Shown here one piece after another: positions 35,032-43,228 of a DNA stretch of 64,000 nucleotides. The DNA is taken from positions 135,839 to 199,838 of the forward strand of contig CAZGVO010000010.1 of NCBI GenBank assembly GCA_964529175.1, written 5' to 3'. The notes beneath the pieces were generated by a model. The model was given only the letters and a program-made list of their open reading frames with translations. It searched no databases and had not been told where the DNA came from. The DNA comes from JAAFJM01 sp964529175. GTDB taxonomy: Bacteria; Bacteroidota; Bacteroidia; UKL13-3. Positions within the stretch are counted from its first letter, which is position 1; each line of letters opens with the position of its first letter. Made by a program: the position numbers and the translations under genes.

Positions 35032-35574
35032 ATGCAAATTACAACTACCCCAATTGAAGGATTGTTAGTTATTCAACCTCAGGTTTTTAACGACCCAAGA
35101 GGTTACTTTTACGAAAGTTATAATAAAGATAAATTTTTTGCTGCAGGCATAAAATTGGAATTTGTGCAAGACAATCAAAGCCTTTCGCAAAAGGGAATTG
35201 TACGTGGTTTGCACTTTCAAGCACCACCTTTTGATCAAGGTAAATTGGTACGTGTAATTCAAGGTGCGGTTATGGATGTAGCAGTTGATATCAGAAAAAA
35301 TTCACCAACTTATGGACAACATTTTTCTATAAAATTATCAGCCGAAAATCAAACCATGTTTTTTATTCCGCCTGGTTTTGCTCATGGATTTGAAACATTG
35401 GAAGACAATACCATTTTTTTATATAAATGTACCAATGTGTATAACAAAGAAAGTGAAGGCGGATTGCTTTGGAATGATAGTGATTTAGGAATAAAATGGC
35501 ATAGCCAAGATCCATTAATAAGTGATAAAGACAAGGTATTACCAACTATAAAAAATTTTGTAAGTCCTTTTTAA
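35032..35574 (+). CDS. rfbC: dTDP-4-dehydrorhamnose 3,5-epimerase
   Basis: A cupin enzyme of dTDP-L-rhamnose synthesis, 180 residues. The N-terminal DPRGYFYESY, the catalytic-His block VRGLHFQAPPFDQGKLVRVI (His61), FIPPGFAHGFETL near 111 and the Tyr of YKCTNVY (Tyr137) match the family. The other rml genes are not in this window, so rhamnose or a related deoxysugar must be made with genes elsewhere. It lies between the HerA-like ATPase and kynA with gaps of 15 and 10 bases. Confidence 0.9.
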   Translation: MQITTTPIEGLLVIQPQVFNDPRGYFYESYNKDKFFAAGIKLEFVQDNQSLSQKGIVRGLHFQAPPFDQGKLVRVIQGAVMDVAVDIRKNSPTYGQHFSIKLSAENQTMFFIPPGFAHGFETLEDNTIFLYKCTNVYNKESEGGLLWNDSDLGIKWHSQDPLISDKDKVLPTIKNFVSPF

Positions 35575-35584
35575 ACAGAAAACA

Positions 35585-36517
35585 ATGGAAAATATTGATA
35601 ATGAAGTAATTGCTTTAATTACTAAAATTAAAGAAAAATATAGCGCCCAAGGCCAAAATTTTAAAAGCTATTTAGAGGGTTTATTGTACCAAGATTATAC
35701 TCACTATTGGGATTACATTGCAGTTGATAGCTTGCTTACATTGCAAAAGCCTAAAACTTTAATTCCAGATGAGATGATATTTATAATTTATCATCAAATT
35801 ACTGAATTGTATTTTAAGCTCTCGTTGCACGAAATGGAGCAAATTGCTGCCGCAAAAAATAATATTTCAGTTGAATTTTTTACTGAAAGAGTAAGGCGCA
35901 TAAATGCTTATTTTAAAAACTTGGCCAATAGTTTTGAAATAATGGTAGATGGCATGGAGCCTGAACAGTTTTTAAAATTTAGAATGAGTTTATTACCTGC
36001 TAGTGGTTTTCAAAGTGCACAATACCGCATGATTGAAATGTATGCTACAAGTTTTGATAGATTAGTGGCTAAAGACAAACGCGAAGAATTAAAAGATAAG
36101 AGCATTGAAAAGCAATTTAAATACATTTATTGGCAAGCTGGAGCTACTGAAACTGATACTGGAAACAAAACTTTAACATTAACCAAATTTGAGCAAAAAT
36201 ATGGTGCAGAGTTATTACGTTTAGCAAATTCAAATAAGGAATGTAACCTTTGGGCAATTTATAAATCGTTGAACGATAGCGATAAACAAAACCAAGATTT
36301 AAGAACTGAACTGCGTAATTTAGATTTAAATGTAAATGTAAATTGGCCTTTAATGCACTATAAATCGGCAGTAAAATATTTACAAAAACCTAAAGAAGAT
36401 GTGGCAGCAACAGGTGGAACTAACTGGCAAAAATACTTGCCTCCACGTTTTCAATTAAGAATTTTTTATCCTGAACTTTTTACTCAAGATGAGTTAACCA
36501 ATTGGGGTAAGTTTTAA
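35585..36517 (+). CDS. kynA: tryptophan 2,3-dioxygenase
   Basis: Haem enzyme opening the indole ring of tryptophan to N-formylkynurenine, 310 residues. The family block YTHYWDYIAVDSLLTLQ at 38-54 and DEMIFIIYHQITELYFKLSL at 62-81 (His70 in the substrate pocket) are clear, as are RMSLLPASGFQSAQYRMIE near 128 and the C-terminal ATGGTNWQKYLPPRFQ. A His in WPLMHYKSA near 263 is the likely axial haem ligand. No other kynurenine-pathway gene is nearby. It is the third gene of the probable HerA-rfbC-kynA unit. Confidence 0.95.
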   Translation: MENIDNEVIALITKIKEKYSAQGQNFKSYLEGLLYQDYTHYWDYIAVDSLLTLQKPKTLIPDEMIFIIYHQITELYFKLSLHEMEQIAAAKNNISVEFFTERVRRINAYFKNLANSFEIMVDGMEPEQFLKFRMSLLPASGFQSAQYRMIEMYATSFDRLVAKDKREELKDKSIEKQFKYIYWQAGATETDTGNKTLTLTKFEQKYGAELLRLANSNKECNLWAIYKSLNDSDKQNQDLRTELRNLDLNVNVNWPLMHYKSAVKYLQKPKEDVAATGGTNWQKYLPPRFQLRIFYPELFTQDELTNWGKF

Positions 36518-36622
36518 AATTAGATAATGAAATAGTACTATTGGATAAAATTGTTTTACAAAGCTATATTTTGTTAAAAACTGTTTTTTACCTTTATTTG
36601 AGCAATTAACCATAAAAAACGT

Positions 36623-36817
36623 ATGCGTAAAATATTTATATCATTATCAATCATAACATTGATAGCAAGTTGCACCAACGATGCACCTTTAAATACACAA
36701 GAAGAAAAAACAGTTGATAGCCTTGTAAACAATGAACAAGCAGCTAGCGACTCATTAATGAAAGCCATTCAGGCTGAAATAGGTGCGGATACCTTGTCTG
36801 AAGATAGCGTTGATTAA
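36623..36817 (+). CDS. small putative lipoprotein
   Basis: A 64-residue protein opening with MRKIFISLSIITLIASC, a lipoprotein signal with Cys17 followed by TND. The mature 47 residues are acidic and rich in Ser, Glu and Asp (EEKTVDSLVNNEQAASDSL), with no recognisable fold; they may be a short helix tethered to the membrane. It precedes the GT2 gene by 33 bases on the same strand. Function unknown. Confidence 0.55.
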   Translation: MRKIFISLSIITLIASCTNDAPLNTQEEKTVDSLVNNEQAASDSLMKAIQAEIGADTLSEDSVD

Positions 36818-36850
36818 TACCACACAACATAAACATCTTATCACACATAA

Positions 36851-38011
36851 GTGACAAATAATAAAGATATAGAATTAAGCATTGTAATGCCATGCTTAAA
36901 CGAAGCGGAAACGCTTGCCATTTGTATAACTAAAGCCAATACTTGGTTAAAAAATAACAATGTAAAAGGCGAAGTTGTAATTGGTGATAATGGAAGTACT
37001 GATGGTAGCCAAGAAATAGCCAAAAACCTAGGTGCAAGAGTAATTGATATTCCACGAAAAGGTTACGGGAGTGCTTTAATGGGCGCTATTGAAGCCAGTT
37101 ATGGTAAATATGTAATTATGGGCGATAGTGATGATAGTTACGATTTTGGTAACTTAACTCTTTTTGTTCAGGAGCTTCGCAATGGTTACGATTTGGTAAT
37201 GGGAAACCGTTTTAAAGGTGGAGTAGCTAAAGGAGCTATGCCTTTTTTACATCGTTACCTTGGTAATCCTGTTTTATCTTTCATAGGACGGTTATTTTTT
37301 GGAAGCAAAGCAGGCGATTTTCATTGCGGTTTGCGTGGTTTTAGACAAGATATTGTTTCGCTATTAAATTTACAAACAACAGGAATGGAGTTTGCGAGTG
37401 AAATGGTAGTTAAAGCAACCATCTTTAATTTAAAAATTACTGAAGTTCCAACTACACTTTCGCCAGATGGACGCTCTCGCCCGCCACATTTAAGAACCTG
37501 GCGAGATGGATGGAGACACTTAAGATTTTTACTATTATATAGCCCTAAATGGCTGTTTTTAATTCCTGGTATTTTCTTAATGTTATTGGGTTTTATTATG
37601 GGTGTTTTTATCATTCAAGGTCCTGTTCATTTATTTAATATGTATCTCGATACCAACACATTGCTATATGCAGCTGCATTTGTAATTACTGGTTTTCAGG
37701 CCATAAATTTTGCTATTTTTACCAGAACATACGCCATTCAAGTTGGTTTTTTACCCCAAAACCAAACATTGAATAAAATGTATAAATATGTAAACTTAGA
37801 ATCGGCTTTAATAGTTGGTTTAATAGTTACAGCCTTAGGCATTGGTGGTTCGGTGTATTCGTTAATGATTTGGAATAAAGCCAACTTTGGTTACTTGGAT
37901 TATTCATCCATTTTGAGATTAGTAATACCTTCGGTGGTATGTATTATTATTGGTTTGCAAATTATTTTGTCGAGCTTTTTTTTAAGTGTACTTGGGGTGA
38001 ATAAAAAATAG
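36851..38011 (+). CDS. GT2 glycosyltransferase with C-terminal membrane helices
   Basis: A 386-residue enzyme like polyprenyl-phosphate sugar transferases (dolichol-P-glucose synthase type). The GT-A domain has VMPCLNEAETL near 10-20, GDNGSTDGSQEI near 44, KGYGSALMGAIEAS near 70, the metal motif DSDDSYDF near 96 and NRFKGGV near 119. Four hydrophobic segments follow after residue 240 (ending FFLSVLGV). The start is GTG at 36851; no in-frame ATG precedes the domain. It probably puts a sugar on undecaprenyl phosphate for use on the periplasmic side (inference). The methyltransferase gene follows after two bases. Confidence 0.85.
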   Translation: MTNNKDIELSIVMPCLNEAETLAICITKANTWLKNNNVKGEVVIGDNGSTDGSQEIAKNLGARVIDIPRKGYGSALMGAIEASYGKYVIMGDSDDSYDFGNLTLFVQELRNGYDLVMGNRFKGGVAKGAMPFLHRYLGNPVLSFIGRLFFGSKAGDFHCGLRGFRQDIVSLLNLQTTGMEFASEMVVKATIFNLKITEVPTTLSPDGRSRPPHLRTWRDGWRHLRFLLLYSPKWLFLIPGIFLMLLGFIMGVFIIQGPVHLFNMYLDTNTLLYAAAFVITGFQAINFAIFTRTYAIQVGFLPQNQTLNKMYKYVNLESALIVGLIVTALGIGGSVYSLMIWNKANFGYLDYSSILRLVIPSVVCIIIGLQIILSSFFLSVLGVNKK

Positions 38012-38013
38012 AA

Positions 38014-38565
38014 ATGAAGAAATTAGATATATATCTACAAAACGTAAGAATTTCGAAAGCTGAAAAGTTTATAACAAAAGGAAATAATGTATTAGACATT
38101 GGTACCGATGATGGTGTAATGTTTGAAAAATTAAGCCATTTAATTGATGCTGGTGTAGGAATTGAGCCCACTATTAGTAAAGTTGAAAATAAAGGCAAAT
38201 ACAAAATAATTCCTGGTTATTTTCCTGAAGCCTTGGCTAACGAAAATGCACCTTTATTTGACGCCATAACCATGCTTGCCGTTTTGGAACATGTGCCAAC
38301 TGAAGAACAAAAACAGTTAGGCGAAAATTGTGCTAAATACTTAAAAAAAGGTGGTAAAGTAATTATTACAGTTCCTTCGCCTCAAGTAGATATAATACTT
38401 GATATATTAGGTAAATTAAAATTAATTGATGGCATGCAATTGCATGAGCATTATGGTTTTAAACCAAGTGATACAGAAAAGATTTTTGCAAAAGATTTTA
38501 AATTAATTTGTAAAAAAACATTCCAATTTGGGTTAAATAATTTATTTGTTTTCGAAAAAATATAA
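38014..38565 (+). CDS. class I SAM-dependent methyltransferase
   Basis: A 183-residue protein with a shortened methyltransferase fold. Motif I is NVLDIGTDDGVMFEKL near 27-42, with Asp in place of one usual Gly; the acidic residue after beta-2 is the Glu of GIEPTISK near 57; motif IV region is AITMLAVLEHVP near 87. It lies two bases after the GT2 gene and two bases before the GT-C/TPR gene, so it almost certainly works with them, perhaps methylating a sugar or lipid intermediate (inference). Confidence 0.8.
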   Translation: MKKLDIYLQNVRISKAEKFITKGNNVLDIGTDDGVMFEKLSHLIDAGVGIEPTISKVENKGKYKIIPGYFPEALANENAPLFDAITMLAVLEHVPTEEQKQLGENCAKYLKKGGKVIITVPSPQVDIILDILGKLKLIDGMQLHEHYGFKPSDTEKIFAKDFKLICKKTFQFGLNNLFVFEKI

Positions 38566-38567
38566 TA

Positions 38568-41504
38568 ATGGAAAAACAAGCTTTAGTAGAATCAAGAATA
38601 TCGTTATTGCTCCCAATTGATGCAAAAAATGGAGGCGATAAAGCCATTGATAGCATTTGCCAATATGTATTAAAAGCAAAGGCTGATATTGAGTGTTTTT
38701 TTATTACTTCAAACAATGATTTGGTAAGTAATAATAAAAATTTTACCGAATTAAGTGGAAAAGGTAAAGCAAATGTATTAAAAGTAAGTGACTCATTATC
38801 TTCTTCTTACAAAGAGGCTTTGAAATTAGCCACAGGCGCTAATTCTATTTGTATTGAAAACTTTAATGAGCTTAATTTAAACAGCATTATCAATTGGGTA
38901 AATGCCAATAAGCGAAATATAAAATCAGACGCAATTGGATACACTACCCAAGCAGGTAAAAGTAGCTTTGGCAATAAAATTTATAATGCAAGCTTGCATT
39001 TTTTTACGCCATTGCAATTAAGCCAAACTTCAGTACCGGTTTTAATTGGAAAAACTGACGATTTATTAAACTTATTTTCAACTAAAGTGGTGGCTGCTAC
39101 TAGCCATCTTTCTATATTATACACTGCCAAATGCAGTGCAGTAGACATTACAGATTATACAGTTTCGGCTTATAATAAAACACCTGAAAATGGAATTGGT
39201 GGAGCTTTGTTGTTTCCATTTAAGGCCATTGCTATGCGCTATAATTATTTTGTAACCGCAGCATTAGCAGAGTTAAAAATTCCTAATTTAAACAGTTTAA
39301 AAAATGGCAATCATCCTTTGTTCAGATTGTTGTTTTTTGTACTGGTGTTATTGTCAACTTTTGCCATGCCTTATTTTAGTGGCGATTTTGGAATGACTTG
39401 GGATGAACGCCAGCATAACGATTATTCTCAATTGTCGTACAAGTGGTTTGCTACTATGGGCGAAGATACTTCGGCTGTAGCTGAACCAAAAGGAAGCTCC
39501 GATTTTATACGTCAAGCGTATCGTTTTTATGGCGAGCAAATCAATACTGTTTCAGCAATTGTTTATACCACTTTTGGTTTACCTCAATTTGAAACACGCC
39601 ATTTTATCAATGCCCTTTATGGTTTAATTGGTGTTATTTTTTGCGGTTTAGCAGTTAAGCAATTAGTTGGTTGGCGAGGAGGCATTTTAGCCATTATTTT
39701 TATGGTATTTAACCCAGGTTGGTTTGGAAATTCTATGAATAACCCAACTGATATTCCTTTTGCTTCAAGCTTTGCTATGTCGTTGTATTTTTTCATTAAA
39801 ATACTCAAATCAATGCCTAAACCTTCCACAAGTAATTTGGTATGGCTAGGTATGGCTATTGGATTAGGTATTGCTTCGCGTGTGGGTGCTTTCTTAATTG
39901 TGGCTTACTTTGGTTTGTTTTTAGGAATTCAGTTTTTATGGTTATTTAAAAATAAAAATAATCAACCATTTAAATTGATAGGTAGGTACTTTAAAGTCTT
40001 TATAACAGTAGCTGTAGTTGGTTATATTTTAGGAATTTTATTATGGCCTTATGGATTGTTAAATCCATTTAAAAATCCATTTATAGCATTTGCAAAAGCC
40101 AGCGATAACTCGTTTTATACCAATAATGTAGAAATTTTTGAAGGCAAACGTATGTACATGCTTTTACAAGCTCCTTGGTATTATGTAATTAAGTTTTTAT
40201 CAATTGGAAATCCTTTATACTTATTGCTTGGTTCTGGTTTATTTGTAATTTTAATAAAATGGATAAAAGACAGTATTGGAATTGGTATGGCCTTGATGTT
40301 ATTATTTATGGTGGTTTTCCCAATTGCTTATGTAGAGTATTCAAATATCAATTATTATAACGGATGGCGCCATTATTTATTCATTGTACCTTCAATGGTA
40401 ACTTTGGCTGCTGTGGCTTTTGATTACTTGCTAGGAAATAATAATAAAATTGTTCAATATGTTTCTATAGCTGTTTTAGTAGGACTATTTGTTAAACCAA
40501 CTTATTGGTTTATAAAAAATCATCCAAACCAATATGTTTATTTTAACGAACTGGTAGGAGGAATAAATGGAGCATATGGAAATTACGAAACTGATTATTA
40601 TTCTAATTCATGCAGGGCTGCAGGCGAATGGATTGCAAAGCAAGAACCTAATAAAAAATTATTAGTTTGTATAAACAATGAGCCTTTAACAGCTTCGTAT
40701 TATGCCAATAAAATAAATTCAAATATTCAATTCCAATGGGTTAGAGAATATGAAGAACAAAAACCTGAATGGGATTATTTGATTTTAACTACTAGAACAT
40801 ATTCAAAAAATGAATTGTTAAATGGTGCATTTCCTCCAAAAGGAACTGTGTTTACTGTGATGGCAGATGATGTGCCTTTAGCAGCCGTTGTAAAACGTGA
40901 GGTTAACTACATGCCACTTGGTTATAAAGCTATTGATGCTAAAAGGTTTGACTCTGCTGTAGCCTATTTTAACCAAGCCGTGTTATGGGAGCCAAAAAGC
41001 GAAGAAGCCAATAGAATGTACGGTTTTGCATTGATGTTAAATAATCAATTTGATTTGGCTGAAAAAGCATTTGATAAATCAATTGAAATTTTCCCCGAAA
41101 ATTATACTGCTTACGCCAATAAAGGTTTACTTTATTTTAACTTAAAACAATACCAAAAATGTATTGATGCATGTGTGAAAGCCACTACTTATAAAAATAA
41201 TATTACCGAAGCGTATTATTATTCGGCATTGGCTTATTTAAACATGAACGATTATAATGGTGCTATTGATAGACTTGAAACGGCTTTAAAATACAATGGA
41301 CAATCGCCTGAAATATTTTATTATCTAGGAAAATCGTACGAAATGGTTAAAAACAATACCAAAGCAGCTTCTAATTACGAATATTGCTTAGGTATGAATC
41401 CTAATTTTAAACAAGCTTGGTTCGATTTAGCTAATCAATATAAAATATTAGGTAAAAACGATGGTTACGACTTCTGTATGCAAAAATTCAATGCGCTTCC
41501 TTAG
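38568..41504 (+). CDS. GT-C membrane glycosyltransferase with N-terminal GT2-like and C-terminal TPR parts
   Basis: A 978-residue three-part protein. Residues 1-235 look like a degenerate GT2 domain (ISLLLPIDAKNGGDKAIDSI opening, but no DxD). Residues about 251-650 hold roughly ten membrane helices of the GT39/ArnT type; just after the first helix is the acidic pair Asp279-Glu280 in MTWDERQHNDY, matching the catalytic DE of GT-C enzymes that use polyprenyl-phosphate sugars. Residues about 780-970 are TPR repeats (AVAYFNQAVLWEPKSEEANR, AYANKGLLYFNLKQYQKC), probably periplasmic. It closes the GT2-methyltransferase-GT-C unit. Acceptor unknown. Confidence 0.8.
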   Translation: MEKQALVESRISLLLPIDAKNGGDKAIDSICQYVLKAKADIECFFITSNNDLVSNNKNFTELSGKGKANVLKVSDSLSSSYKEALKLATGANSICIENFNELNLNSIINWVNANKRNIKSDAIGYTTQAGKSSFGNKIYNASLHFFTPLQLSQTSVPVLIGKTDDLLNLFSTKVVAATSHLSILYTAKCSAVDITDYTVSAYNKTPENGIGGALLFPFKAIAMRYNYFVTAALAELKIPNLNSLKNGNHPLFRLLFFVLVLLSTFAMPYFSGDFGMTWDERQHNDYSQLSYKWFATMGEDTSAVAEPKGSSDFIRQAYRFYGEQINTVSAIVYTTFGLPQFETRHFINALYGLIGVIFCGLAVKQLVGWRGGILAIIFMVFNPGWFGNSMNNPTDIPFASSFAMSLYFFIKILKSMPKPSTSNLVWLGMAIGLGIASRVGAFLIVAYFGLFLGIQFLWLFKNKNNQPFKLIGRYFKVFITVAVVGYILGILLWPYGLLNPFKNPFIAFAKASDNSFYTNNVEIFEGKRMYMLLQAPWYYVIKFLSIGNPLYLLLGSGLFVILIKWIKDSIGIGMALMLLFMVVFPIAYVEYSNINYYNGWRHYLFIVPSMVTLAAVAFDYLLGNNNKIVQYVSIAVLVGLFVKPTYWFIKNHPNQYVYFNELVGGINGAYGNYETDYYSNSCRAAGEWIAKQEPNKKLLVCINNEPLTASYYANKINSNIQFQWVREYEEQKPEWDYLILTTRTYSKNELLNGAFPPKGTVFTVMADDVPLAAVVKREVNYMPLGYKAIDAKRFDSAVAYFNQAVLWEPKSEEANRMYGFALMLNNQFDLAEKAFDKSIEIFPENYTAYANKGLLYFNLKQYQKCIDACVKATTYKNNITEAYYYSALAYLNMNDYNGAIDRLETALKYNGQSPEIFYYLGKSYEMVKNNTKAASNYEYCLGMNPNFKQAWFDLANQYKILGKNDGYDFCMQKFNALP

Positions 41505-41528
41505 TGCATTGAATTTTAGTATTTTGTA
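41483..41528 (+). terminator. terminator whose left arm lies in coding sequence
   Basis: AAAATTCAATGC (41483-41494) and GCATTGAATTTT (41506-41517) form a perfect 12-bp stem with an 11-base loop that contains the stop codon (41502-41504), followed by a T-rich stretch AGTATTTTGTAATTT. The left arm encodes the last residues of the GT-C/TPR protein. Confidence 0.7.
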
Positions 41529-41603
41529 ATTTGATTATTGAAATAAATTACTTTAACTCATTGATAAAATAAAACATTTTACATAAAAATAAGTTATATA
41601 AAT

Positions 41604-41990
41604 ATGCCCGTAGCTATTTCTAATGATGTTCAAATTAGTGTTGAAACTTATTACCAAAACGATAAGTTAAACAATATGGATGGAAACTATATGTTTGCTT
41701 ATAGAATTACCATTGAAAATAAGGGCGAATACACTTTAAAATTATTGCGCAGACATTGGGATATAACCGATGCCGCTAATGGTTTAAGCGAAGTAGATGG
41801 TGACGGTGTGGTTGGTTTTCAACCGGTATTAGAACCTAACGAAAAATATACTTATGTATCGGGGTGTGCCCTTGAAAGTGAGTTTGGTAAAATGAGTGGT
41901 TATTATATTATGCAACGCCAATTTGATGGCAAGGAATTGAAAGTAGAAATACCAGAATTTCAATTAATAGTTCCATTTAAAAATAACTAG
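41604..41990 (+). CDS. apaG: ApaG family protein
   Basis: A 128-residue beta-sandwich protein of the ApaG family, historically linked in enterobacteria with cobalt resistance and magnesium efflux; its true role is unclear. Signature blocks are VQISVETYYQ near 9, FAYRITIENKGEYTLKLLRR near 31-50, WDITDAANGLSEVDGDGVVG near 52-71, and QPVLEPNEKYTYVSGC near 73. Its stop codon overlaps the stop codon of the convergent MBL-fold gene (CTAG). Confidence 0.93.
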   Translation: MPVAISNDVQISVETYYQNDKLNNMDGNYMFAYRITIENKGEYTLKLLRRHWDITDAANGLSEVDGDGVVGFQPVLEPNEKYTYVSGCALESEFGKMSGYYIMQRQFDGKELKVEIPEFQLIVPFKNN

Positions 41991-43072
41991 TATTTATAAA
42001 TAATCATAGTGCCTGGATTTGGCATTATGTATTTACTTTCCCAATTAAAATTTGCCTCTTCGGAGGCTTTTATTTTTTTATAAAAGTAGTTGAAGTTGGT
42101 AGCCCTAACTGTTTTTATTTTTTTAGGAGCATAAGGTTTAAAAAAATCTTCCCAATGCGTTAATATTACTTTTTTAGGCTTAATTTGATTAATTAAATTT
42201 TGCGGATAGCAATTAGTAAAATTAGCTGATGCTACTTGGAGCAAAGCAATATCCACGCCATGTTCAAGTAGTAATTCATCATATAATTTACCATCATTTA
42301 TGGCGCAGCCTGCACCTTTTAAAAGCAACCTAAGGGTTATTGAATCGTTACTCAAAATATCTACCAAATACGCAAAAGTGTTTCCATCTTTAAATTGGCC
42401 TGCTTTAACTTTCTGATTGGTGCTTGTATAATTTTTAAAATAGTTACTATCGCACTGGCCATGCATAAAATTAATATTTGCTATATGTGGAGCATGTACC
42501 GAAGGCAACACCAATACGCGCATTTCGTTACTTACTTTTATCCATTTTGGCTTAGTTTTAGGTTTATAAACAAAACTATCTTGGTTTATAAATGGATTAT
42601 TTTGAATAAAATTTTGAATAACTGTTTGTGCTGACTTATCTCCGTATATTTTAGTTGTATTACTCACCAGTTTATTTTCTAATAAATAACTTAAGTCAAA
42701 TAAATGGTCGTAATGTGAATGAGAAATAAAAATGCTATTGATTGACTCATAATTATTACCAAATCTATTTAAAAAATAAGTTCCTTTATCAAAGTATTTT
42801 TGATTGAATTTTATTTTTCCAAAGGCCACCTTATAACCTCTGGCATTTGAAAAAAATGGATCAAATAAAATGGCATCTTTTCCATGTTTTATAAAAATAT
42901 TTCCACAACCCAAATATTGGATATTTAATTGATTGTCAGTATTTTGTGATATATTGCTTTCTGTTAAAGTATCTGTACTATAAATGCCCAATTTTTCATA
43001 TTTTTTGGGATAATGAGGAACTGAACACGAAAACACAATAAAAATAGTGAATATTAAAAAGCTAAATTTCAT
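41987..43072 (-). CDS. MBL-fold metallohydrolase, putative lipoprotein
   Basis: A 361-residue protein with a lipoprotein signal (MKFSFLIFTIFIVFSC, Cys16) and a metallo-beta-lactamase fold. Metal site HSHYDH is at 118-123; further His candidates are in VLPSVHAPHIANINFMHG near 190-207 and TLILTHWEDF-like VILTHWEDFF near 313. The ILFDPFFSNARG opening resembles the UlaG-like branch. It should act outside the cytoplasm as a membrane-anchored hydrolase; substrate unknown. It ends by overlapping apaG by four bases. A promoter-like TACATTTG lies seven bases before the ATG. Confidence 0.82.
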   Translation of the reverse strand: MKFSFLIFTIFIVFSCSVPHYPKKYEKLGIYSTDTLTESNISQNTDNQLNIQYLGCGNIFIKHGKDAILFDPFFSNARGYKVAFGKIKFNQKYFDKGTYFLNRFGNNYESINSIFISHSHYDHLFDLSYLLENKLVSNTTKIYGDKSAQTVIQNFIQNNPFINQDSFVYKPKTKPKWIKVSNEMRVLVLPSVHAPHIANINFMHGQCDSNYFKNYTSTNQKVKAGQFKDGNTFAYLVDILSNDSITLRLLLKGAGCAINDGKLYDELLLEHGVDIALLQVASANFTNCYPQNLINQIKPKKVILTHWEDFFKPYAPKKIKTVRATNFNYFYKKIKASEEANFNWESKYIMPNPGTMIIYKY

Positions 43073-43079
43073 TTCGCAT

Positions 43080-43087
43080 CAAATGTA
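43080..43087 (-). promoter_or_regulatory. candidate -7 box (TACATTTG) next to the MBL gene start
   Basis: An exact TAnnTTTG match on the minus strand, followed by ATGCGAA and the ATG at 43072. The expected transcription start is at or within a base or two of the initiation codon. Confidence 0.35.
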
Positions 43088-43228
43088 ACCTTACTAAACA
43101 ATATTGATAAAATAATATTCTATTAAAATTATCCAATTAGCTATAAATGAATTAATTAAAAATTTAATAAATGTATTGCTAATTGATATAAATTACTTTA
43201 TTCGCATTAGTAAAATTTAACCAAAGTA

